From assembly GCA_007118555.1 (NCBI GenBank), contig SKRJ01000188.1:1-6476 (forward strand): a stretch of 6,476 nt of DNA. Reading direction: 5' to 3'. The DNA is from Anaerolineae bacterium. Its GTDB lineage: Bacteria > Chloroflexota > Anaerolineae > UBA1429. The notes below the pieces were generated by a model. That model saw nothing but the letters and a program-made list of their open reading frames with translations, had not been told where the DNA came from and searched no databases. How positions within the stretch are numbered: the first letter of the stretch is position 1; each line of letters opens with the position of its first letter. This document shows positions 1-5,892 of the stretch, one piece after another. A program made the translations under genes and the position numbers.

Positions 1-12
1 AAAGAGAATGGG

Positions 13-237
13 GTGGTTTCGCTGGCCGATCTGGGCGATGGACAAGAGGGCTCCATCGTCGCCCTTCAGGGCGGGCGCGGCCTCGTGGGACGCATGGCCG
101 CCCTGGGCTTTACCCCCGGCGCCACGGTGCGCATCGTGCGCAACCCCGGCAGAGGCCCCATCATTGTCAGTGTCCTCGACACCCAGATCGCCCTGGGCCG
201 CGGCCAGGCCGAGCACGTGCAGGTGCGCCCATCATGA
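13..237 (+). CDS. feoA: FeoA, small ferrous-iron transport accessory protein (SH3-like)
   Basis: FeoA is a small cytoplasmic protein with an SH3-like fold that is needed for full activity of the FeoB Fe(II) permease. The 74-residue product has the usual FeoA layout: a start of the form SLADLGDGQEG, the central GRMAALGFTPGATVRI stretch (conserved LG-x-x-PG turn), then GRGPIIVSVLDTQIALGRG and a short strand ending in EHVQVRPS. The length fits the family (about 75-85). The start chosen is GTG at 13, with AGAG at 3-6 as a weak ribosome site. The reading frame is open to the left edge of the window, so a start further upstream, or an extra N-terminal domain, cannot be excluded. The stop codon overlaps the feoB start by 4 bp (ATGA), which implies translational coupling. 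Family assignment is firm; the exact start is not. Confidence 0.9.
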   Translation: MVSLADLGDGQEGSIVALQGGRGLVGRMAALGFTPGATVRIVRNPGRGPIIVSVLDTQIALGRGQAEHVQVRPS

Positions 238-2267
238 CAAGAGCGCCTGTCGTCGATGAGCCGAGGCCTGCGGCCAAGGGCGCCAAAAAGATCACGATCG
301 CCCTCGCCGGCCAGCCCAACGTGGGCAAGTCCACGGTCTTTAACATCCTCACGGGGCTCAATCAGCATGTGGGCAACTGGCCCGGCAAAACGGTAGAGCG
401 CCGCATGGGCCATCTGGAGCACCACGGCGTCAGCATCGATATCATCGACCTCCCCGGCGCCTACTGCCTGACGGCCAACTCGCCCGAGGAGACCATCACC
501 CGCGACTTTGTGATCCACGAGCAGCCTGATGTGGTGATGGTGGTGATCAACGCCAGCTCGCTGGAGCGCAACCTCTACCTGGTGACTGAGCTGCTCGCCC
601 TGCACAGGCCTCTGGTCATCGGCCTGAACATGATGGACGTAGCCCGCCAGGCAGGCTACGAGATCCAGCCCGAGGTGCTGTCCGCCGCCATCGGTGCCCC
701 CGTGATCCCCATGGTGGCCTCTCGCGGCGAGGGCGTGCACGAGCTGCTGGATGCGGCCATCGACGTCGCCGCGCAGGACGAGCCCCAGGCCCTGAACCGC
801 CCCGAGATTCGCCCCGATCATGAGGACGTGCTGGCCCGCGTGCAGCGGATCATCGCGCGGGACGTGCCCTCCCCCTATCCGGCGGATTGGGTGGCCCTCA
901 AGCTGTTGGAGGGCGATTCCGAGATCACCGAACTCATGGAGTACCATCTCACCCCCGAGGTCTGGTCGCTGCTGCAGAACGTGTTGCGCAAGCACGAGGA
1001 CGCCATTATCGCCGTGGCCGGCGGCCGCTACGAGTGGATCAGCCGCATGGCACAGACCGCTCTGGTGAGGCCACGGGTGGGCCATGTGACGCTAACCCAG
1101 CGCCTCGACCGGGTGGCGACACACCCGTTCTGGGGGCTCCTGGTGCTGGCGGGGGTGTTGGCCATCATCTTTGGCCTCACCTATGCCGTGGGCGGCCCCC
1201 TGCAGGAGTGGGTCGAGGAGACCGGCATCGAGATCGTCTCCGGTTGGGTGCTTGGTCTGCTGACCTGGGCGCCGGCGTGGTTCCAGGCCCTGATCGCCGA
1301 CGGGGTCATCGGCGGGGTGGGCGCCATGCTCACCTTTTTGCCCATCCTGATCATCTTTTTCGCCTGCATGGGCTTCATGGAGGACGTGGGCTATATGGCG
1401 CGCGCGGCCTATGTGATGGACCGCTTTATGCACTCGATCGGGCTGCACGGCAAGAGCTTTATGCCTCTCTTTTTGGGGTTTGGCTGCAATGTGCCCGCCA
1501 TCATGGGGGCGCGCATTCTGGAGACGCGTCGCAGCCGCCTGCTGACGATCATGCTGGCGCCGCTGGTGCCGTGCACGGCGCGCCTGGCCGTGCTGACCGT
1601 CTTGGCCCAGGTGTTCTTTGCCGGCAACGCCATCCTGGTAACCTGGCTGCTCACGGGGTTGCCCCTGGTGGTGCTGGCCCTTTCGGGCGTCGTCATCCGG
1701 CAGTTGTTCCTGCGGGGCGAGCAGTCCGCCTTTATCATGGAGATGCCCCTCTATCACCTGCCCAACCGGCGCACCATCGGCCTCACGGTGTGGCAGCGGA
1801 CGCTGTCCTTTTTGCGCAAGGCGGGCACCGTGATCCTGGCGGTGTCGGTGGTCGTCTGGGCGCTGTCGACTCTGCCCCATGGCGAGATCGAGACCAGCTA
1901 TCTGGCGACCCTGGGGCGCAGCCTGGAGCCGGTGGGGCGGCTGATGGGGCTGGACTGGCGCTCGGTGGTGGCCATCCTCACCAGCTTTATCGCCAAGGAA
2001 AACGCCGTCGCGACCCTGGGCGTGCTGTATGGTGTGGGCGACGGCGCCCGCACCTTGAGCGACGTGCTTGCGGGGCGCTTTACGGCCGCATCGGGATTGG
2101 CCTTTCTCGTCGTCCAGATGCTGTTCATCCCCTGCGTGGCCACCCTGGCCGTGATCCGGCAAGAGGCCGGATCGTGGAAGTGGGTGCTCATCAACGTCCT
2201 GTTCCTGGGAACGCTGGCTCTGGGTGGCGGCATCATTGCCTACCAGGTCGCCCGCCTCTTGCTATAG
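234..2267 (+). CDS. feoB: FeoB, GTP-binding ferrous-iron permease
   Basis: FeoB moves Fe(II) across the inner membrane, using an N-terminal G domain joined to a polytopic membrane domain. In this 677-residue protein, G1 is GQPNVGKS at 26-33, the switch I threonine is T53 in GNWPGKT, G3 is DLPG at 72-75, G4 is NMMD at 132-135 and G5 is around ASRGEG at 162-167. A helical GDI-like region follows to about residue 270. Membrane segments begin near residue 300. The FeoB membrane signature is present: the MEDVGYMARAAYVMDRFM stretch, GFGCNVP with C418, PCTARL with C447, the second gate TSFIAKEN at 583-590 and a late PCVATLAV with C634. The protein is shorter than E. coli FeoB (773) and lacks a Cys-rich tail, as in many non-proteobacterial forms. 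The ATG at 234 overlaps feoA, and AGGTG at 221-225 is a usable ribosome site. The frame is intact from end to end. Confidence 0.97.
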   Translation: MTRAPVVDEPRPAAKGAKKITIALAGQPNVGKSTVFNILTGLNQHVGNWPGKTVERRMGHLEHHGVSIDIIDLPGAYCLTANSPEETITRDFVIHEQPDVVMVVINASSLERNLYLVTELLALHRPLVIGLNMMDVARQAGYEIQPEVLSAAIGAPVIPMVASRGEGVHELLDAAIDVAAQDEPQALNRPEIRPDHEDVLARVQRIIARDVPSPYPADWVALKLLEGDSEITELMEYHLTPEVWSLLQNVLRKHEDAIIAVAGGRYEWISRMAQTALVRPRVGHVTLTQRLDRVATHPFWGLLVLAGVLAIIFGLTYAVGGPLQEWVEETGIEIVSGWVLGLLTWAPAWFQALIADGVIGGVGAMLTFLPILIIFFACMGFMEDVGYMARAAYVMDRFMHSIGLHGKSFMPLFLGFGCNVPAIMGARILETRRSRLLTIMLAPLVPCTARLAVLTVLAQVFFAGNAILVTWLLTGLPLVVLALSGVVIRQLFLRGEQSAFIMEMPLYHLPNRRTIGLTVWQRTLSFLRKAGTVILAVSVVVWALSTLPHGEIETSYLATLGRSLEPVGRLMGLDWRSVVAILTSFIAKENAVATLGVLYGVGDGARTLSDVLAGRFTAASGLAFLVVQMLFIPCVATLAVIRQEAGSWKWVLINVLFLGTLALGGGIIAYQVARLLL

Positions 2268-2270
2268 GAG
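2266..2270 (+). promoter_or_regulatory. Shine-Dalgarno site of the feoC-like gene
   Basis: AGGAG lies 6 nt before the ATG at 2277 and overlaps the feoB stop codon (TAG, 2265-2267). It fixes the start of the feoC-like gene and suggests that ribosomes ending feoB can load directly onto the next gene. Confidence 0.75.
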
Positions 2271-2276
2271 AGTACG

Positions 2277-2555
2277 ATGCTGGAAGAGCTTCTGCGTCAG
2301 TTGGTAAGCGAAGAGATCCTGACGCTGGAGGATCTGGCGCGGCGCATGTCGGTCAGCGAGCCTCTGCTCCAGCAGATGCTGCAGGACCTGGCGCGCGGGG
2401 GCTATATCGAGGCCGTAGGCGCCACGTGTGACACGGGATGCAGCTCCTGCGACGAACACGAGGTCTGCGCCCTGGTGCAGGGCAGGCGTATCTGGCGCCT
2501 GACCGACAAGGGATTCCGCCTGGCGCGCGGCCCAAACGAGACCCCCTCCCGCTGA
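2277..2555 (+). CDS. feoC: FeoC-like winged-helix protein with four-cysteine cluster
   Basis: The product is a 92-residue cytoplasmic protein of the FeoC type, a small partner of FeoB with a winged-helix fold; Klebsiella FeoC binds an Fe-S cluster and protects FeoB from proteolysis. Residues 1-48 form a helix-turn-helix: LEELLRQLVSEEILTLEDLA, then a recognition-like helix around VSEPLLQQMLQDLARGGYIE. The wing holds C51, C55, C58 and C64, spaced C-x3-C-x2-C-x5-C, close to the cluster spacing in known FeoC. After the cysteines comes an extra tail of about 25 residues with IWRLTDKGFRLARG, which resembles the final strand and helix of winged-helix regulators and makes this protein longer than enterobacterial FeoC (about 78). 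It starts 9 bp after feoB. It could act as an oxygen or iron sensor on FeoB, or as a DNA-binding regulator; the sequence does not decide between these. Confidence 0.82.
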   Translation: MLEELLRQLVSEEILTLEDLARRMSVSEPLLQQMLQDLARGGYIEAVGATCDTGCSSCDEHEVCALVQGRRIWRLTDKGFRLARGPNETPSR

Positions 2556-2559
2556 GATA

Positions 2560-3114
2560 GTGCATAACCCACAGCCTTCCCCCGCCCCCCTGCACCGCAT
2601 CGTCGTGGTCGGCGTGACCGGCTCGGGCAAAACGACCCTGGCGCAAGAGTTGGCGCACCGCCTGGGAGTGTCGCATGTCGAGCTGGACGCGCTGCACTGG
2701 GAGCCGGGCTGGGTGCAGGCCAAGCCGGAGCGGTTCCGTCAGCGAGTGAGCAAGGCGCTGGCGTCCGAGAGCTGGGTCGCCGATGGCAACTATCGCGAGG
2801 TGCGGGGTATCGTGTGGGCGCAGGCGGACACGCTGGTATGGCTCGACTATGCTCTCTGGCGGGCGCTGGTGCGCGTGGTCTGGCGAACGGCCCGACGGAT
2901 CCTGCGGCGTGAGGTGCTCTGGAACGACAATCGCGAGACGTGGCGCAACGCGGTCTTTAGCCGGGATGGCCTGGTTCTTTACCTCTTCAAGAGCCATGGC
3001 CGCCTGCGAAGAACCTACCCGTTGCTCCTGCTGCAGCCCTGCCATCGGCACCTGCAGGTCGTGCGCCTGCGGAACCCCCGCGAGACGGCCCGCTGGCTCG
3101 CGTCAGTCTCGTGA
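2560..3114 (+). CDS. P-loop kinase-like protein (adenylate kinase-related / FlaR-type)
   Basis: This 184-residue cytoplasmic protein belongs to the adenylate-kinase-related P-loop group often annotated as 'topology modulation protein' (FlaR). The Walker A motif is GVTGSGKT at residues 18-25. It is followed by the group's signature ELDALHWEPGW at 41-51, then VADGNYREVRG, a WLDYALWRAL stretch that fits the Walker B region, an Arg-rich segment (RTARRILRREVLW) and the C-terminal LRNPRETARWL. The substrate is not known for this group, so no reaction is given. The start used is GTG at 2560, 4 nt after the feoC-like stop, with only a weak ribosome site (GAGATAG); a later GTG just before the P-loop would give a shorter protein, so the first 12 or so residues are uncertain. 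The spacing indicates co-transcription with feoABC, but no functional tie to iron is visible. Confidence 0.8.
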   Translation: MHNPQPSPAPLHRIVVVGVTGSGKTTLAQELAHRLGVSHVELDALHWEPGWVQAKPERFRQRVSKALASESWVADGNYREVRGIVWAQADTLVWLDYALWRALVRVVWRTARRILRREVLWNDNRETWRNAVFSRDGLVLYLFKSHGRLRRTYPLLLLQPCHRHLQVVRLRNPRETARWLASVS

Positions 3115-3221
3115 ACGAGGTGAACGAACGCGATCCGACGTATCCCCTGGTGGCTTTGCCCGCTACACGGCGCGCCGCCTCGCCTCAACGCAGTGAACGG
3201 ATTGAACGGCCCTATGAGGCC
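3115..3221. other. Convergent intergenic gap with short TGAACG direct repeats
   Basis: This is the only sizeable gap in the window and lies between the 3' ends of the two operons. The core TGAACG occurs four times, as two pairs each with a 9-nt period: starting at 3112 and 3121, and at 3194 and 3203. A further direct repeat, GGCCCTATG, occurs at 3208-3216 and 3218-3226 and runs into the end of the GNAT gene. A perfect 10-bp palindrome, CGGCGCGCCG, lies at 3168-3177. A 6-bp inverted repeat (GCCTCA at 3182-3187 with TGAGGC at 3215-3220) has a 27-nt loop and no T tract on either strand, so no classical rho-independent terminator is evident. No convincing gene was seen here. Confidence 0.5.
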
Positions 3222-3989
3222 CTATGCGGTGAGATTCGGCGCCTGGAAAGGGCCCACCCGGTACCAGTAGCGGTACAACTCTCGCATGCCCAGGGCCTGG
3301 TAGAGCTCGCGCGCGGGGCCGTTGCCCTCTACCACCTGTAGATAGGCCCGCTGTGCGCCCACATCGTGAGCCCCGTGCAACAGACCGATCATGAGAGCCC
3401 GGCCCAACCCCTGACGACGCCAGGCGGGCGCCACGGCCAGGTCGAACAGGCCCACGAGGCCATTCTCCACAACGGCCAGGGCGCAGGCCACCGGCTCGCC
3501 CTCCTCCTGCACCGTCGCCAGCAAGAGACGCCCCTCGATGGCCGCCAGGATGCGTCCGTGTGTGGCCTGGAGCGCCGTGCCTGATACAGCCTTATGGGCG
3601 CGCAGCCATGCGTCGATATCGTCCATGGAATGCAGCGGGAACGACGGGGCGGGCAGTGAGAGCGCATGCAGAGGCGCCGACAGAACCAGTGTAGGGTCCA
3701 CCAGGGCATAGCCCCGGCGCTCCAGGTGTGCGTCGAGCTCCGCAGGAACCAGGGGAGCCACAAGGCGAAAGATCGGGGGCAGGCCGCGCTGCCGGTAGAG
3801 GGCCTCGCATTGCGCGACACGGTCCGCCATGGCGTCGCTGCAGGGCTGCAGCGGCGTGACCGAGTTGGCCCGCTTGGTGTAGCCCTCGGCAAAGCGCAGG
3901 AGCCAGCCGTCGTCATCCCATTGCTCGAGGGCGGGCCAGGCGCGCAATGCAGCGAGCTCTACCTGGCGCACGATCCTCAGGTCAGCCAC
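3222..3989 (-). CDS. GNAT-family N-acetyltransferase, last gene of the bsh operon
   Basis: GNAT enzymes transfer an acyl group from acyl-CoA, usually to an amine. The 255-residue product has an N-terminal region (about 11-47) with ELAALRAWPALEQ, then DGWLLRFAEGYTKRANSV, a pattern I associate with a poorly characterised subgroup of GNAT proteins. The C-terminal catalytic domain has the acetyl-CoA-binding motif A: LAVAPAWRRQGLGRAL with RRQGLG at 191-196, then AYLQVVEGNGPARELYQALGM and a final strand LYRYWYRVG. The start chosen is GTG at 3989, which overlaps the bshA stop by 8 bp; the frame stays open further upstream but that would run deep into bshA. A second GTG at 3971 is an alternative. The overlap implies coupled translation with bshA. 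A role in acetylating bacillithiol or cysteine conjugates is possible by analogy with MshD of mycothiol synthesis, but this is inference and the substrate is unknown. Confidence 0.82.
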   Translation of the reverse strand: MADLRIVRQVELAALRAWPALEQWDDDGWLLRFAEGYTKRANSVTPLQPCSDAMADRVAQCEALYRQRGLPPIFRLVAPLVPAELDAHLERRGYALVDPTLVLSAPLHALSLPAPSFPLHSMDDIDAWLRAHKAVSGTALQATHGRILAAIEGRLLLATVQEEGEPVACALAVVENGLVGLFDLAVAPAWRRQGLGRALMIGLLHGAHDVGAQRAYLQVVEGNGPARELYQALGMRELYRYWYRVGPFQAPNLTA

Positions 3990-5139
3990 CTTCCAGATGC
4001 GACAGGGCCTCTCGTTCGGGCATCTCGAGCAGGCGAGCATACACGCGCTCGTACTCGCGAACGATCTTGTCATAGCTGAACTGGGCGCCGGCGCGCTCCC
4101 GTGCCGCATGGGAGAACCGATGATAGAGCTCCTGATCCGACAGGAGATCGATGGCATGGTCGCCCATTGCCTCGTAATCGCCCACCGGCGCCAGGAACCC
4201 CGTTTCGCCGTGCGTCACTACCTCGGGGAGGCCACCGACCTTGCTGGCGATCACCGGAATGCCGCTGGCCATGGCCTCGAGGGCCACCAGACCAAAGCTC
4301 TCCGTCTCACTGGGCAAGAGCAGCAGGTCGGCCTGCTGCAGGATCGGTTCGATCTCTTCGACCACGCCGGTGAACTGGACGCTATCGGCCACGCCCAGGC
4401 TCAGGGCGACCTGTAACGCCGTGCAGGCCGTGGGCCCATCGCCCACCAGGATGAGGCGTGCCGGCATCCGCTTGCGCACATGCGCCAACACCCGCACCAC
4501 ATCCTCGACCCGCTTGACCGGCCGGAAATTCGAGATGTGCATCAGCGTCACTTCATCGGGACTGCTGCGGGGCGCGATGCAACTGGGACAGGGACGATCA
4601 TGGCGCTCCGGATCGACAAAGTTGTGGACCACGTCCATATCGCGCTCGATATCAAACTCGTCCCGCGCCTGGTCGCGCAAAAAGCGCGACACCGCCGTCA
4701 CGGCGTCGGACTGCTCGATGGCCCACTTGGTGATGGGTCGGAAGGTGGGATCGTTACCAACCAGGGTGATATCGGTGCCATGCAGGGTCGTCACCACCTT
4801 GAGATCGAGCTCGGGCGCGGCCACCTTGGCCATGAGCGCCGCCGGCGCAAAGGGGATGGCATAATGCACATGCAACAGTTGGAGCCCCTTCATGCGGGCC
4901 ACGGCGATCATCTTGGATGCCAGCGCCAGGGTATAGGGATAGTTCTTGAGCAGAGGGTACTCGACGGCCTCGACCTCGTGGAACGAGACGCGCTCGGGGA
5001 TAATGCCCAGGCGCAGGGGCGCCGAGTAGCTGATGAACGCCACCTCATGGCCCCAACTGGCCAGGTGCTTGCCCAGCTCGGTGGCAACGACGCCGCTGCC
5101 GCCGTGGGTCGGGTAACAGGTGATGCCGATTCGCATCAT
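3982..5139 (-). CDS. bshA: BshA, N-acetyl-alpha-D-glucosaminyl L-malate synthase
   Basis: BshA is the cytoplasmic GT4 glycosyltransferase that starts bacillithiol synthesis by joining UDP-GlcNAc to L-malate. The 385-residue length is typical. The N-terminal lobe opens with RIGITCYPTHGGSGVVATEL, whose GGSG loop (13-16) is characteristic of BshA, and continues with HVHYAIPFAPAA and TLHGTDIT (H120). The C-terminal lobe has HISNFRPVKRVEDV (about 201-214), LVGDGP, and the E-x7-E nucleotide-sugar motif E280 to E288 in ETESFGLVALE, then the GGLPEVV loop. This GGSG plus SNFRPVKRV pairing separates BshA from other GT4 enzymes. An unusual CPSC motif (184-187) sits in the linker between lobes. Two tandem ATG codons begin the gene; the first (5139) lies 5 nt after a good ribosome site. 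The gene follows bshB1 by 36 bp and overlaps the downstream GNAT gene. Confidence 0.95.
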   Translation of the reverse strand: MMRIGITCYPTHGGSGVVATELGKHLASWGHEVAFISYSAPLRLGIIPERVSFHEVEAVEYPLLKNYPYTLALASKMIAVARMKGLQLLHVHYAIPFAPAALMAKVAAPELDLKVVTTLHGTDITLVGNDPTFRPITKWAIEQSDAVTAVSRFLRDQARDEFDIERDMDVVHNFVDPERHDRPCPSCIAPRSSPDEVTLMHISNFRPVKRVEDVVRVLAHVRKRMPARLILVGDGPTACTALQVALSLGVADSVQFTGVVEEIEPILQQADLLLLPSETESFGLVALEAMASGIPVIASKVGGLPEVVTHGETGFLAPVGDYEAMGDHAIDLLSDQELYHRFSHAARERAGAQFSYDKIVREYERVYARLLEMPEREALSHLEGG

Positions 5140-5144
5140 AGTTT

Positions 5145-5150
5145 CACCTT
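5145..5150 (-). promoter_or_regulatory. Shine-Dalgarno site of bshA
   Basis: On the minus strand AAGGTG lies 5 nt before the first of two tandem ATG codons of bshA (8 nt before the second). It supports initiation here, independent of bshB1, which ends 36 bp upstream. No convincing internal promoter was found in that spacer. Confidence 0.65.
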
Positions 5151-5175
5151 CAATGGATCATGAGCAGACATGCTA

Positions 5176-5892
5176 TCAAAATGTGGCAAAGGTGAGCTGC
5201 ATGGGATCGTCCACCGCCATGCGCCCACGGATCTTGAATCCCTCGCCGTACTGGGCGCCGATGAGCGAGCCATAGTATCCGGCGCGGTACTCGAGGCCCC
5301 AATTATACTCCCGAGAGGTCAAACGGGTCTGTTGATAAAAGTTGTCATCGGGCTTGAACTGGGTGCCATAGGCATAGATGGATTCCATCTTGCGCTCGTA
5401 CTGGTTCGAGATATCGACAACAAAGTCCGGCTCGAACTCGTACCACCCCATATAGTACAGGATGCGGCCGGGGCGATAGTTCTCCTGGCCGGTGTCAAAG
5501 TTGACCAGCCCGGCCATAAAGATGCCCTCGTAGGCCAACTGGCTGGTGTGATAGTGATCGGGGTGGCGATCCTCATAGTAAGGCAGCAGCATCATCTTGG
5601 GCCGGTACTCGCGCACCACCCGGGCCACCCGATGCTTGGCCTCCTGGCTGGTGTGGATGTTGCCGTCGACCAGCTCCAGGTTGTCGCGCGCCACAGCCCC
5701 AATGATCCGCGTAGCCTCGGCCGACTCGGCCCGGCGCGTCTCGATGGTCCCCCGGGTGGCCATCTCGCCCCGCACCATGTCCACAAGCACGATGGAATAG
5801 CCCATCTCGCGCAGCTTGATCAGGGTGCCGCCGCAGCCGATCTCGATATCGTCGGGGTGCGCACCCATGGCCATGACATCCACATCAGGCAT
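5176..5892 (-). CDS. bshB1: BshB1, GlcNAc-malate deacetylase (PIG-L/LmbE family)
   Basis: BshB1 is the zinc-dependent deacetylase that converts GlcNAc-malate to GlcN-malate, the second step of bacillithiol synthesis. The 238-residue length matches the Bacillus enzymes. The PIG-L motif GAHPDDIEIGCGGT starts at residue 10, giving H12, D14 and D15, and the second motif EDRHPDHYHTS gives H110, D112 and H113. H12, D15 and H113 match the zinc ligands of the B. cereus enzyme in both motif and number, and D14 is the expected catalytic base. Conserved DMVRGEMATRGTIETR and YGTQFKP segments support BshB1 over the broader BshB2 (Bca-like) enzymes. The ATG at 5892 overlaps the bshC stop by 8 bp and is preceded by a strong ribosome site, so translation is probably coupled to bshC. 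bshA follows on the same strand. Confidence 0.94.
   Translation of the reverse strand: MPDVDVMAMGAHPDDIEIGCGGTLIKLREMGYSIVLVDMVRGEMATRGTIETRRAESAEATRIIGAVARDNLELVDGNIHTSQEAKHRVARVVREYRPKMMLLPYYEDRHPDHYHTSQLAYEGIFMAGLVNFDTGQENYRPGRILYYMGWYEFEPDFVVDISNQYERKMESIYAYGTQFKPDDNFYQQTRLTSREYNWGLEYRAGYYGSLIGAQYGEGFKIRGRMAVDDPMQLTFATF

Noticed and set aside
66..1085. 339-codon antisense open frame opposite feoA/feoB
   Set aside because: It is fully antisense to conserved genes, with a His- and Gly-rich low-quality product and no motif; it is a mirror of the codon bias in feoB.
1092..2162. 356-codon antisense open frame opposite the membrane part of feoB
   Set aside because: The product is very rich in Gln, His, Arg and Gly, which is the typical antisense image of hydrophobic codons. 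No domain is recognisable.
887..2431. 514-codon open frame on the plus strand within feoB and feoC
   Set aside because: It lies out of frame inside the firmly identified feoB. Its product is rich in Gly, Arg, Ala and His with no recognisable domain, as expected for a shadow frame in GC-rich coding DNA.
3182..3220. Inverted repeat GCCTCA / TGAGGC as a shared bidirectional terminator
   Set aside because: The stem is only 6 bp, the loop is 27 nt, and neither strand has a following T tract.
3111..3341. 76-codon plus-strand frame whose GTG overlaps the kinase stop (GTGA)
   Set aside because: The overlap looks like coupling, but over half of the frame is antisense to the conserved C-terminus of the GNAT, there is no good ribosome site, and the product has no recognisable features.
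3990..4157. Longer GNAT start that would add 56 N-terminal residues
   Set aside because: That start would lie 168 bp inside the conserved 3' part of bshA, and the added residues are Ser/Arg/Cys-rich with no resemblance to a GNAT N-terminus.
4480..5163. 227-codon plus-strand open frame opposite bshA
   Set aside because: It is antisense to the conserved core of bshA, with a Gly/His/Asp-rich product lacking motifs.
5140..5179. Internal promoter for bshA from a TTGATA hexamer on the minus strand
   Set aside because: No acceptable -10 element lies at 16-18 nt from it, and the 36-bp spacer is better explained as an operon gap with a ribosome site.
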